Shown: positions 50,703 to 59,779 of the stretch, one piece after another | Layout: each line of letters begins with the position of its first letter | Numbering within the stretch: the first letter of the stretch is position 1 | Origin: Pseudobdellovibrionaceae bacterium | GTDB lineage: Bacteria > Bdellovibrionota > Bdellovibrionia > Bdellovibrionales > Bdellovibrionaceae | Reading direction: 5' to 3' | Assembly (NCBI GenBank): GCA_019637955.1 | Contig: JAHBUS010000004.1 | Location: 186,001 to 250,000 of the forward strand | DNA length: 64,000 nucleotides | Program-made: the position numbers and the translations under genes | Notes under the pieces: generated by a model | What the model was told of the DNA's origin: nothing | Seen by the model: only the letters and a program-made list of their open reading frames with translations | The model's database searches: none

Positions 50703-53700
50703 CGTGCCGGTTCCGGTGCGGCCTCATCCTCTTCGTCGTCGGCGTGCCGGCTTCGACGGTCAAAGCGCGCCAGCACGCTGTAAACGCTGGGAACCACGTA
50801 CAAAGTCAGGAGCGTTGAAACCATCACGCCCCCGATCACCGCGATGGCCATGGGTTGGCGGGCTTCGGCGCCCGGGCCGAAACTCATCGCTGCGGGCACC
50901 GCGCCCGCGATCGTCGCGATCGAGGTCATCAGAATTGGACGCAGCCGGTTCGGGCAAGCCTCCATCAACGCTTTTTTAACGTCGGTTTCGCCTTTGTCGC
51001 GCACCTGGTTCGTGAAATCCACCAACAAGATCGAGTTCTTTTTGACGATTCCCATCAAAAGAACCAAACCAATCATACTGAAGAGGTTGATCGATTGATT
51101 GCCGATGAGCAGCCCGAGAAAGGCTCCCGAAAAGCTGAACGGCAGAGCCACAAAGACGGTGAAGGGATCGATGAAGCTATTGAACTGCGACGCCAACACC
51201 ATGTACGCGACGACGAATCCAAGCAAGATCGCGATCAAGAGTCCAATGAAGCTGTTCATGAACTCCTCGGCCGATCCGCTCAGCCGGAACGAATAGCCAT
51301 CGGTCAGAACCTTCTTGGCGATTTGCTCGGCTTTGTCCAAGCTCTGCTGCTGACTCAAACCTTCGCCCACGTTGCCAAAGATGGTGATCGCGCGTTCGCG
51401 GTTCTTGCGCGAGATCGAAGACGCAACGCTTGCCTCCTTGATATCGACAACCGCCGACACGGGAACCAACTCCCCCCGATTGTTGCGAACGTAAAGAGAT
51501 TTGATCTTTTCGGCCGGTGACCGTCCGTCTTCACGGAGTTTGACTCGAATGTCGTAGCGGTGACCGCCCTTCTCGTAAGAGCCGGCGATCGCGCCGCCCA
51601 GAGCCGCATTCACGACGGCCCCGACCGCCGTGACCGCGACGCCACGTTCGGAGGCGCGCTGACGGTTCGGGATGATCTGCATTTCGGGCGCGCCCGTCAG
51701 CAGATCCGAATTGACGTCGGTCATCGCCTTCGTCGTTTTGACCTCTTCGATAATTTTCTCGGCCATTTGACCGAGCGTGGTCCAATCGGGACCTTGGATC
51801 GTGAACTCGACCGGGAAACCGCTGCCGCCACCGCCGCCCAAACCTTGAGTCGAAGGATCTTGAACTTGCGGTTTGGCTTCGGGAATTTCTTTATTCAAAT
51901 GGGCGCGCACGACCTCGATGAACTCTTGCTGGGACAGTTCTTTTTTCTTTTCGGCGTCCTGACCGCGATGGCCGCGCTCTTTCAACTCGACGAAAAGCAT
52001 CGAAGCATTCGTCTCACCGCCACTAAATCCACCGGCCGCGACGAAGTACGAATTCACCTCGGAGCGCGACGCCAAAAACTGCTCGACCTTCTTGGTGCGT
52101 TCGTCGGTCAACGTGATGGCCGTTCCCGGAGGATTGGTCATCTGGATCATGAGCATGCTTTGATCTTGCGGCGGCTGGAACTCTCCACGCAAAAGCGCCA
52201 CCGAACCGAAGCTCAGAACGAAAAACACCAAGGAGCCCACGATCACGAGAAGGCGGTGATTGAGGGCAAAAGCCAAAGTGCGCTCGTAGAAATGACGGGT
52301 GCGATCGAAGCCCGCTTCGAAGAAACGACCGAACCGGGTTTTGCGCTCGATATCGCCTTTGAACTGCGCGGCCCGCATCGGGGTGAGCGTCAAGGCTTCG
52401 AGCAACGAAATCATCACCGCGGCGCTCAAGGTCACGCCGAACTCGAACAAGAAACGGCCGATGATTCCTTCCATAAAGGCGATCGGTAAAAAAATCGCGA
52501 CCAGCGAGACCGAAGCGGCCATCGCGGCAAACGTGATTTCGCGGGCGCCGATCAGGGCGGCCTGGCGCCGTGGCGTTCCTTTTTCGCGGTGGCGGATGAT
52601 ATTTTCCAAAACCATGATCGCGTCGTCGACAACGATCCCGATCGCCAAGCTCAAACCGAGCAGCGTGAAGATATTCAAGGTGAAGTTGGCGAAGTACAGG
52701 ACGATAAAGCTTCCCAAAACGGAAGTCGGGATCGCCAACAAAACGTTGAGCGTGGACGTCCACGATCCGATGAAGATCCAGCAAACGATCGAGGTCAGAA
52801 GCGCGGCCAGAACCAGCGTCAGAACCAATTCGGCCACGGATTCTTCGACGAACTTCGTACCGTCGAAATTGACCATGATCTTGGTGCCTTCCGGGAGTTT
52901 TTTCTGCACCTGCTCGATGCGGGCCTTGACGGCCTTGGCGACTTCAACGGCATTGGCCCCGCGTTGTTTGACAACCCCGAGACCGACGGCCTGCACGCCA
53001 TTGGTGCGCGCAAACTGCAGCACATCCACCGTGCCCTCTTCGATTTGGGCGATTTTACCCAAGGTGACCGGGTTGAAGTTGGGTCCACCGCCGCGAGAGT
53101 TCACCAAAATATTGCGGAACCCCTCGACCGTCTTTTCTTCGCCCATCGTACGAAGACTGTACTCTTTGTTTTCGAACTCGCTGCGTCCCGATGCGGGCTC
53201 TTTGTGCTCGTTCTGAATATTGCTGATCACATCCGTGATCGAAAGGGCGTAGCGCTGCAAGGCCGCGTTGTCGACCCAGACGCGCAAATTCGGTTCGAGA
53301 TAACCGGGCATCCAAAGATTGCCCACACCCGGAACCGTGGTGATCTGATCGCGCACGTCGTTCTTTACGAACACCATCAGATCGGTCAAATTCATCTGAT
53401 CGCTCGTCACCGAAATCCACATGATCGGGAACTCGGAGATCGCAATTTTCATGACCGAGATGGGCTCCATCTCGGTGGGAAGCATCCCTTGCACCTGCGA
53501 AATTTTGGCCTGAACGTCCTGAAAAGCGGCATCGATGTCGCGGCTGAGATCGAATTCGAGCGTGATTTCGGCACCGCCAACGCGCGATTTGGACGTGATG
53601 TTCTTCACGCCCTGAATGCTGATCAACACGTCTTCGAGAGGATCGACGACGTCGGCTTCGATCACTTCGGGCGCGGCCCCTTCATAGCGCGCGTTGAGCG

Positions 53701-53836
53701 CGATGATCGGAAACTCGACGTCGGGCATTTCGCTCACGCCCATGCGGGTAAAGCTGATCGCACCGAACACGATCAACCCGAACATCAACATCCAGGCAAA
53801 AACGGGGCGGCGAATGGACAGATCGGACAAAGTCAT
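50699..53836 (-). CDS. RND efflux pump, HAE1 (AcrB-like) inner-membrane transporter
   Basis: A 1045-residue protein with the AcrB layout: TM1 (SIRRPVFAWMLMFGLIVFGA), a large periplasmic loop with docking domain, TM2-6 including the proton-relay Asp pair (AIGIVVDDAIMVLENI), a second loop, and TM7-12 (NLFSMIGLVLLMGIVKKNSI with Lys). GFFS-like porter segments are typical. It takes up drugs, detergents or metabolites from the periplasm or membrane and expels them with TolC. Its start follows the TolC stop by one base, and its stop overlaps YggU. No membrane fusion protein gene is seen beside it, although HAE1 pumps normally need one. Confidence 0.95.
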   Translation of the reverse strand: MTLSDLSIRRPVFAWMLMFGLIVFGAISFTRMGVSEMPDVEFPIIALNARYEGAAPEVIEADVVDPLEDVLISIQGVKNITSKSRVGGAEITLEFDLSRDIDAAFQDVQAKISQVQGMLPTEMEPISVMKIAISEFPIMWISVTSDQMNLTDLMVFVKNDVRDQITTVPGVGNLWMPGYLEPNLRVWVDNAALQRYALSITDVISNIQNEHKEPASGRSEFENKEYSLRTMGEEKTVEGFRNILVNSRGGGPNFNPVTLGKIAQIEEGTVDVLQFARTNGVQAVGLGVVKQRGANAVEVAKAVKARIEQVQKKLPEGTKIMVNFDGTKFVEESVAELVLTLVLAALLTSIVCWIFIGSWTSTLNVLLAIPTSVLGSFIVLYFANFTLNIFTLLGLSLAIGIVVDDAIMVLENIIRHREKGTPRRQAALIGAREITFAAMAASVSLVAIFLPIAFMEGIIGRFLFEFGVTLSAAVMISLLEALTLTPMRAAQFKGDIERKTRFGRFFEAGFDRTRHFYERTLAFALNHRLLVIVGSLVFFVLSFGSVALLRGEFQPPQDQSMLMIQMTNPPGTAITLTDERTKKVEQFLASRSEVNSYFVAAGGFSGGETNASMLFVELKERGHRGQDAEKKKELSQQEFIEVVRAHLNKEIPEAKPQVQDPSTQGLGGGGGSGFPVEFTIQGPDWTTLGQMAEKIIEEVKTTKAMTDVNSDLLTGAPEMQIIPNRQRASERGVAVTAVGAVVNAALGGAIAGSYEKGGHRYDIRVKLREDGRSPAEKIKSLYVRNNRGELVPVSAVVDIKEASVASSISRKNRERAITIFGNVGEGLSQQQSLDKAEQIAKKVLTDGYSFRLSGSAEEFMNSFIGLLIAILLGFVVAYMVLASQFNSFIDPFTVFVALPFSFSGAFLGLLIGNQSINLFSMIGLVLLMGIVKKNSILLVDFTNQVRDKGETDVKKALMEACPNRLRPILMTSIATIAGAVPAAMSFGPGAEARQPMAIAVIGGVMVSTLLTLYVVPSVYSVLARFDRRSRHADDEEDEAAPEPAR

Positions 53837-53837
53837 C

Positions 53838-55112
53838 TTACATCTCTTTCGTCAAAGCGGAGGGCAGAATGGCGGCGGCGGTTTCGAGCTTGATGCGATC
53901 CAAGCGCGCTTGGTAGCGGGCCTGATCGAACGTGCGCCGAGCCACGCGGTACTCGGTCAAACCCAATTGCACGTCGATACTTCGGGTCAGGCCCCGGCGA
54001 GAATCACGCAAGAGAACCTGGTAGTTTTTTTCCGAGAGATCCGAGGCGAGCTTCAAGGCTTTCAGCTGATCGGCGCGGATTCGAAGGCTCTCGTGCAGCG
54101 ACTTGATTTCGGCTTCGGTCTGCCGGCGGATGCGCGCAAGCTCCAGTTCGCTTTCTCCGCGTTTTGACGCCGCCTCACGCACTTGCGACTGACGAAGGCC
54201 GCCTTCGAACAAAGGCAGCGAGAACTTGAAGGTCACGTCCCACTTCAAGTCCTCCATGAATCCCTCTGGGCGCACGAGATAGTAATTGCCCACCACGTCC
54301 GCCGACGGCCAATGGCCCCCGCGAGCGATCGAAACCTCTTCGTCCGCGGCGCGCGCGTTTTCTTTCAGCGCCTTGACATCGGGACGCTCGTCGATGCGCG
54401 CGAGGTACTCACTCAACGGACGGAGCGTGAAGGTGGCCATGTCATCCGTGTCGGTCAACGCCTCATCCACCGGCAGACCGGTCAAGAAAGACATATTTTC
54501 ACGGGCGGTGCGAAGGCGCGACTGCACCATTTGCGTTTCGGCATCCAGAGCGGCCGCGGTTGACTGCGCCGTCAGCGCCTCGGTGGTGCTCGATTCGCCA
54601 CGCCGGGTGCGCGCCTGGAGATCTTTCACGCGCTGAGCGTAAATGGTCTTCTGTCCTTCGAGGTTGCGCAGATCTTGCTCGAGAGCCAGCACGTCCAAAA
54701 AGCTCGCGGCAATCTCTTGATAGAGTTTGATCAACTGGCCCAGACGGGCCTGCTCTTGGGCGCTGTAGAGATTTTTACGCTGGCGCAAAGCCGCGAATTC
54801 GCGAAAGCCACGGAATAGCGGCTGCGTGAGCGTGAAATTCGCGGTTCGTTGCTGCTCCGGAAAAAATTCGGCCGCGATCGGATCGCTGGGCTTGGGCTGA
54901 ATCAAATACGAAGCATTGAGCGACAGATTGGGAAAAATCGCGCTGCGGGCCTGCGAGATTTGCTCTTCCGAACGGCGAAGCTGTTCGCGGCTCTGCGCGA
55001 CGGTTTCGTTTTTTTGCAAAGCGGACTGCACCGCCTGGTCCAAGCTTGCGGCTTGAACCGTTCCGGCAAAGACAAACGGAATCCAACAGAATCGAAAAAA
55101 AACTGAAACCAT
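53838..55112 (-). CDS. TolC-family outer-membrane efflux protein
   Basis: A 424-residue protein with a signal peptide (PFVFAGTVQAAS). It has the two internally repeated OEP units: LDQAVQSALQKNETVAQSRE with FPNLSLNASYLI, and VKALKENARAADEEVSIARG with WPSADVVGNYYL. Each gives two strands and long coiled helices, and it would form the trimeric outer-membrane channel. The start has AAGGAG (55121-55126 region) at a normal distance. It is the first gene of the operon with the RND pump. The ribosome-binding site lies in a short palindrome (AGGAGCTCCT). Confidence 0.93.
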   Translation of the reverse strand: MVSVFFRFCWIPFVFAGTVQAASLDQAVQSALQKNETVAQSREQLRRSEEQISQARSAIFPNLSLNASYLIQPKPSDPIAAEFFPEQQRTANFTLTQPLFRGFREFAALRQRKNLYSAQEQARLGQLIKLYQEIAASFLDVLALEQDLRNLEGQKTIYAQRVKDLQARTRRGESSTTEALTAQSTAAALDAETQMVQSRLRTARENMSFLTGLPVDEALTDTDDMATFTLRPLSEYLARIDERPDVKALKENARAADEEVSIARGGHWPSADVVGNYYLVRPEGFMEDLKWDVTFKFSLPLFEGGLRQSQVREAASKRGESELELARIRRQTEAEIKSLHESLRIRADQLKALKLASDLSEKNYQVLLRDSRRGLTRSIDVQLGLTEYRVARRTFDQARYQARLDRIKLETAAAILPSALTKEM

Positions 55113-55238
55113 AAGAGGAGCTCCTTAACGGCAAAATAGTCGTCCCGTTTGGGCCAGTAAAGTGAGTTTTCTCTGACGACTTCTAAACGCGAAGGGCCAT
55201 GGGTCGACGAGCGGGTCGCTGGCGCTCATGATGAAAGC

Positions 55239-56282
55239 ATGATGACAAATTCCTTCGTTCAGCATTTTGGCTTGAAGGGGCCTTTGGTTCTGGCCCCCCT
55301 CGCGGGCGGCCCGTACACGCCCCGCTTGGCCGCCGCGGTGGCCGAGGCTGGCGCCTTGGCCTCGGTGGGCGCCGCCTACATGGGCCCGAACGAGATGATT
55401 CGCACCACCCAGGAGCTGCGCCAGTTCACGAAAAGGCCTTTCGTGATCAACCTTTTCGCCCCCGAGCCGGTCAGGGCCGTTTCTGCCAGCGAACTCAAGG
55501 CCGCCCTCGAAGCGACGCAGGTTTACCGGGAGGAGTGGAAGCTCCCGCCCCCGCTCGTTCAACCTCCCTACCACGAAAACTTCGATGCGCAGTTTGCGAC
55601 GATGCTGGATTTAAAGCCCGCCGCTTTCAGCTACGTTTTTGGACTTCTCGACGACGCCCACGTGCGCGCCTGTCAATCGCGCGGAATCTACCTGATCGGG
55701 GCCGCCACGACTCCCGAGGAGGCCGAACGTGTTCAAGCCTCGGGGGCCGATGCGGTGGTCTGCCAAGGTGTTGAGGCCGGAGGTCACCGTGCCATTTTAA
55801 ATTCCCAAAGCCCAGATCCGGGAATCTCAACGCTCGATTTGGTTCGCGCGAGCGCGCGTCGACTCCACATTCCGATCATCGCGGCGGGAGGGTTGATGAC
55901 GGGCGCGGACATTGCCGGCGCCCTCAAGGCCGGCGCGCAAGCCGCTCAGCTCGGCACCGCGTTTCTTTGCACCGAAGAGGCCGGCACTTCACCCGCCTAC
56001 CGCAAGGCCCTTCACGACCCCACTCCCACCGAACTGACCCGCGTTTTCTCGGGACGCTGGGCGCGGGGGATGTCGAACCGCTTTCTTGAGGAAATGAAAG
56101 GAAAACCCATTCTGCCCTTTCAGGCGCAGAACAAACTCACGCGCGATTTGCGGCAGGCCTGCCATGCACACGGCTCTTCCGAGCTTCTCTCGCTCTGGGC
56201 TGGAGCGGGCGTCCACCACCTTCGCGAAGGACGTGCCGCCGATTTGGTCCGAACTCTTTTTTTAGAAATAGAAAGCGCCTAA
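55239..56282 (+). CDS. Nitronate monooxygenase (NPD) family flavoprotein
   Basis: A 347-residue TIM-barrel FMN protein: PLVLAPLAGGPYTPRLAAAV at the start, PFVINLFAP, the FMN-phosphate region GADAVVCQGVEAGGHRA with the catalytic-type His in the GGH triplet, IPIIAAGGLMTGADIAGALK and AAQLGTAFLCTEEAG. Such enzymes oxidise nitronates such as propionate 3-nitronate to aldehydes and nitrite, detoxifying nitro-compounds. The start may be ATG 55239 or 55242; no strong ribosome-binding site. It is followed by a convergent small lipoprotein gene after 6 bases. Confidence 0.9.
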   Translation: MMTNSFVQHFGLKGPLVLAPLAGGPYTPRLAAAVAEAGALASVGAAYMGPNEMIRTTQELRQFTKRPFVINLFAPEPVRAVSASELKAALEATQVYREEWKLPPPLVQPPYHENFDAQFATMLDLKPAAFSYVFGLLDDAHVRACQSRGIYLIGAATTPEEAERVQASGADAVVCQGVEAGGHRAILNSQSPDPGISTLDLVRASARRLHIPIIAAGGLMTGADIAGALKAGAQAAQLGTAFLCTEEAGTSPAYRKALHDPTPTELTRVFSGRWARGMSNRFLEEMKGKPILPFQAQNKLTRDLRQACHAHGSSELLSLWAGAGVHHLREGRAADLVRTLFLEIESA

Positions 56283-56288
56283 CTCAAC

Positions 56289-56585
56289 TTAAGGCGCGGC
56301 TTCCGTCGACTTTTGCGACTTGGCTTTTTGCTCGGCCATGTCCTTGTCAATGCAGTCGGCATAGTTGCTGGCCGAAGTGCTGCGGCCCAAGCCCAGGCCA
56401 AAGTTGCCCAGTCCAAGCCCGACGCCCACGCCGACCCCGCTGGCGCTGCCGCGGCAGTTTTCTTGAGCCCGGCAAGCCGAAACGGGCTCGTCGGCTTCGG
56501 TGGGACACACTTTCTTTTCCTTGGAAGCGCAGCTCACCGCGAGGAGAGCGCCAAGGGACGCTAGAAACACTTGAGTTACCTTCAT
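56289..56585 (-). CDS. Small cysteine/glycine-containing lipoprotein
   Basis: A 98-residue protein with a lipoprotein signal (VFLASLGALLAVSCAS, lipobox Ala-Val-Ser-Cys). The mature part has four more Cys (CPTEADEPVSACRAQENC, and Cys in NYADCID), a Gly-rich run (GVGVGVGLGLGNFGLGLG) and a Lys/Gln-rich tail. The ATG at 56585 is preceded by AGGAG at a good distance. An upstream in-frame extension to 56633 has no support. Function unknown. Confidence 0.7.
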   Translation of the reverse strand: MKVTQVFLASLGALLAVSCASKEKKVCPTEADEPVSACRAQENCRGSASGVGVGVGLGLGNFGLGLGRSTSASNYADCIDKDMAEQKAKSQKSTEAAP

Positions 56586-56660
56586 GGAATCTCCTTTCGC
56601 TCCGGAATGAAACCATAAATTCCTCCCGCCCAAGAAGCAAGGATGCTAGAAATATTGTGC

Positions 56661-57716
56661 ATGAAAACACTCTTTGATTCCGTGAAAATTGGCGATGTTC
56701 AACTGCGCAACCGTCTCGTGATGGCGCCCCTCACGCGCAGCCGCGCCGATGCCGGGCGTGTCCCGAACTCCTTGATGAAGGAGTATTATGTTCAGCGCTC
56801 GGGAGCCGGCCTGATCTTAACCGAGGCGACGGCGGTCACGCCGATGGGCGTGGGATATGCCGACACTCCCGGTATCTGGTCGCGAGAACAAGTCGCCGGC
56901 TGGAAAGCCATCACCGACGCGGTTCACGAGCGCGGCGGCACCATTTTCTTGCAGCTCTGGCATGTCGGCCGCATCTCTGATCCTTACTTCCTCGACGGAA
57001 AACTTCCGCTGTCGCCCAGCGCGATCGCGCCCGAAGGACACGTGAGTCTGCTCCGACCGCAGCGCCCCTTTGTCACGCCGCAAGCGATGACCAAGGCCGA
57101 CATCAAAGAAGCGGTCGAGAGGTACCGGCAAGGCGCTTTGAATGCCAAAGACGCCGGTTTCGACGGCGTCGAGATCCACGGCGCCAACGGGTACTTGATC
57201 GATCAGTTTTTGCAGAGCGGTTCGAACGCGCGCACGGATGAGTACGGCGGCCCCATCGAGAACCGGGCGCGCTTCGCGCTTGAAGTGACCGATGCGGTCT
57301 TGAGTGTCTGGCCCGCGGGCCGTGTCGGTTACCACATGTCTCCGCAAAGCGACTCGAACTACATCAGCGATGCCAACCCGAAAGAAACTTTTCCCTACTT
57401 GGCGCGCGAACTCGGAAAACGAAAGCTGGCTTTCTTGTTCCTGCGCGACAAGCAAGGTCCGGGTTACGCGACCCCCGAACTGAAAACCGCGTTCGGCGGG
57501 CCCGTGGTGGCCAATGAAGGGCTCACTCAAGAGTTGGCGGAATCGCTCCTGCAAAAAGGAACGGCCGACCTTTTTTCATTCGGAAAACTGTACATTTCGA
57601 ATCCCGACTTGGCCGAGCGTCTGCAGAAGAAGGCTCCGCTGACGCCGCCCAATCCCGCGACATTCTACGCGCCGGGAGCGACCGGTTACACCGACTACAA
57701 GTTTTTAGGTGAGTAG
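56661..57716 (+). CDS. nemA: Old yellow enzyme family alkene/N-ethylmaleimide reductase
   Basis: A 351-residue FMN TIM-barrel protein matching NemA/OYE: MKTLFDSVKIGDVQLRNRLV at the start, MAPLTRSRADAGRVPNSLM, FLQLWHVGRISDP, VEIHGANGYLIDQFLQSGSN with the His-x-x-Asn substrate pair, and ARTDEYGGPIENRARFALEV. It reduces activated alkenes, maleimides and nitro-compounds using NAD(P)H. I choose the ATG at 56661, where the family sequence begins, rather than 56643. With the nitronate monooxygenase gene close by, this is a small nitro/electrophile-detoxifying region, though the two are not clearly one operon. Confidence 0.92.
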   Translation: MKTLFDSVKIGDVQLRNRLVMAPLTRSRADAGRVPNSLMKEYYVQRSGAGLILTEATAVTPMGVGYADTPGIWSREQVAGWKAITDAVHERGGTIFLQLWHVGRISDPYFLDGKLPLSPSAIAPEGHVSLLRPQRPFVTPQAMTKADIKEAVERYRQGALNAKDAGFDGVEIHGANGYLIDQFLQSGSNARTDEYGGPIENRARFALEVTDAVLSVWPAGRVGYHMSPQSDSNYISDANPKETFPYLARELGKRKLAFLFLRDKQGPGYATPELKTAFGGPVVANEGLTQELAESLLQKGTADLFSFGKLYISNPDLAERLQKKAPLTPPNPATFYAPGATGYTDYKFLGE

Positions 57717-57725
57717 TCTTCGCCT

Positions 57726-58208
57726 TTAGCGGCCCGACTTTTCGATCTCGAGAAGCCGGGTCTTGACATCCAACCCACCGGCGTAACCGCCCAAGGTTCC
57801 ATCCGCCGCGATCACGCGGTGGCAAGGCACGACGATCGAAAGTGGGTTGCGGCCGTTGGCGGTTCCCACCGCGCGCACGGCTTTGTCATTTTTAATTTTC
57901 TTGGCCACGTCGCTGTACGAAAGCGTCTTCCCGTATGGAATCCGCGACAACTGGCCCCAGACCTTGCGCTGAAATTCCGTGCCATCCACATCGAGCGGAA
58001 GATCAAACGCCGTGCGCGTTCCGCCGAAATACTCCTGCAATTGACGAACGGCCGTCGCCAAGATCCGCACTTGAGGGTCATCGGAATCCAAGGATTTCGC
58101 GATGGGATCAGGGCGTTTTTTCCAAACGATCGCTCGTAAACCTTTTTCGGAGGCCACCAAATAGAGGGGGCCGACATCGGTTTTGAGGATCCATTGCAGC
58201 GTGTTCAT
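57726..58208 (-). CDS. ogt: Methylated-DNA--protein-cysteine methyltransferase (Ogt)
   Basis: A 160-residue protein with the MGMT fold: FDLPLDVDGTEFQRKVWGQL, SRIPYGKTLSYSDVAKKI, AVRAVGTANGRNPLSIVVPC and HRVIAADGTLGGYAGGLDVK. The acceptor is Cys129 in PCHRV. It removes O6-methylguanine and O4-methylthymine lesions in a suicide reaction. The ATG at 58208 has AAGGAG and overlaps the Ada-AlkA stop (ATGA), so the two form an alkylation-response operon. Confidence 0.95.
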   Translation of the reverse strand: MNTLQWILKTDVGPLYLVASEKGLRAIVWKKRPDPIAKSLDSDDPQVRILATAVRQLQEYFGGTRTAFDLPLDVDGTEFQRKVWGQLSRIPYGKTLSYSDVAKKIKNDKAVRAVGTANGRNPLSIVVPCHRVIAADGTLGGYAGGLDVKTRLLEIEKSGR

Positions 58209-59659
58209 GGCGAACTCCTTTTGGTTTTTTTCCGGACGGACGTGAGAGTCTTCGCGTACTCGCGCCACAAGAGAGCGGCGGCGTAACCGCGCCAAGGGCG
58301 CATCTGTTCGAGAGTGTCTTTCGGATGAAATTCCAGCGCGCGTGCCAACACCAAGTCCGTTTCGGGAAAGGCATCGGTGTTGCGAAGCGCTTTGAGCGCC
58401 ATGTAACTGGCGGTCCAGGGTCCCACGCCCGGGATCTCCAGGACCGTCTTGATAAAGACATCCACGTCTTGAGCCGACTCGAGAGACAGTTTTTTGTCGG
58501 CAATGGCCCGCGCAAAGGCCCGCAGAGTTTTTTTGCGCAGACCGGTCGTCTTGAGCCCGAGGAGTTCCGAACGGGCGATCGCTTCGGGCGTCGGAAACAG
58601 CTTGATGCGACGGCCCTCGCGCTCAACTCCCGAATCTTCTCCCAACATCTCGATGAGATCGGCCACCAGACCGCGGCCGCGTTCGACACTGACCAGCTGA
58701 CCCAGAATGGTGCCCACGGCGATTTCGAAGGGATCCCAACCCGAAGGGAGCCGCGTGCCCGGATATTTTTTGAGCAAGGCTTTCATCTTCTCGTCGGATT
58801 CTAGGCTGTTGGCAATCACGACCGGATCCGAATCCAGATCAAAGAGAGCGCGCACGCGCGTGACGATGGCGTGGACCTTTGAGGTGTCAGGAACATCGAT
58901 CTTTAAAAGCAGGCGCGAGTTTTTCGCATCGTTCGAGATGCCGATCGTTCCCACCTGACCGTCCAAAGAGACCAAGCGGTGCATCTCGTTCGGCGAGAAC
59001 CATTCGAGATCGCCGATACGATGGGACTGATAACTCGCCAGCAGGCCTTCAAAATTGAAGGGAGGACGATAAGGGAGTGAAATGCGAATCCCGCCCTCCG
59101 CGCTCACGGGCTGACGGCGGATCTGGCTGGGGCTTCGCTTGAAGCGGTCTTTGAACGCGTCGTTGAAACGGCGGACCGACCCAAAGCCCGAGGCGTAGGC
59201 CACCTGGGCCACCGGGAGACGGGACTCCACCAACAGACGCCGCGACAAACTCAGGCGGTTCTCAAATGAAATTTGTTTGGGGGTCTTGCCGATCTCGGCG
59301 ATAAAAAGCCGCCGCAAATGACGTGCGGTGACGCCAAATCTCGCGGCGAATTCGTCCTCGTGAAACTCGATCGTCTCTTGGCTCTGAATCATCTTGACCG
59401 CGCGCTGAACCACCGCGGATTTTCCGACCCAGGCCGGAGACAGCGGGGCGCATTCTGGACGGCAGCGAAGGCACGGGCGGTAGCCAGCCTTTTCGGCCTC
59501 AAGATGGTGGTGAAAGAACTCGACATTCTGGCGCTTGGGTTTTGCCGGGCAGATCGGCCGGCAGTAAATTCCAGTGGTTTTCACCGCGACAAAAAACTTG
59601 CCATCGAATCGATGATCCCGGGCAAGCATGGCTTTAAAGTAAATGTCGTCGCGCTTCAT
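58205..59659 (-). CDS. Ada-AlkA fusion: methylphosphotriester sensor, AraC-type regulator and 3-methyladenine glycosylase
   Basis: A 484-residue protein in three parts. Residues 1-75 are the Ada N-terminal zinc domain with Cys33, Cys37, Cys63 and Cys66 (TGIYCRPICPAKPKRQ and RPCLRCRPEC), which accepts methyl groups from phosphotriesters. Residues about 80-185 are two AraC helix-turn-helix units (FGVTARHLRRLF, VAYASGFGSVRRFNDAFK). Residues about 190-475 are an AlkA-type glycosylase, with AlkA_N, then the helix-hairpin-helix LEIPGVGPWTASYM and the catalytic Asp435 in PETDLVLAR. It senses alkylation, probably activates its own operon, and excises alkylated bases. The O6-MGMT domain of E. coli Ada is a separate gene, ogt, downstream. 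Confidence 0.93.
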   Translation of the reverse strand: MKRDDIYFKAMLARDHRFDGKFFVAVKTTGIYCRPICPAKPKRQNVEFFHHHLEAEKAGYRPCLRCRPECAPLSPAWVGKSAVVQRAVKMIQSQETIEFHEDEFAARFGVTARHLRRLFIAEIGKTPKQISFENRLSLSRRLLVESRLPVAQVAYASGFGSVRRFNDAFKDRFKRSPSQIRRQPVSAEGGIRISLPYRPPFNFEGLLASYQSHRIGDLEWFSPNEMHRLVSLDGQVGTIGISNDAKNSRLLLKIDVPDTSKVHAIVTRVRALFDLDSDPVVIANSLESDEKMKALLKKYPGTRLPSGWDPFEIAVGTILGQLVSVERGRGLVADLIEMLGEDSGVEREGRRIKLFPTPEAIARSELLGLKTTGLRKKTLRAFARAIADKKLSLESAQDVDVFIKTVLEIPGVGPWTASYMALKALRNTDAFPETDLVLARALEFHPKDTLEQMRPWRGYAAALLWREYAKTLTSVRKKTKRSSP

Positions 59660-59779
59660 GCTTCGGGTTGTAGCCTAAAAACCGAGCGGTGTCTGGCTGT
59701 TTTCGGACATTGTCGTCGGCCGCTCCCGGGCGAAATCTTTGATTGTCATTTACCGGTCCCCGTGATTGTTTGGACGTTC

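Noticed and set aside
55117-55130. Palindrome AGGAGCTCCT at the TolC ribosome-binding site as a regulatory hairpin
   Set aside because: As RNA it has no loop and could pair only between molecules; too short to claim.
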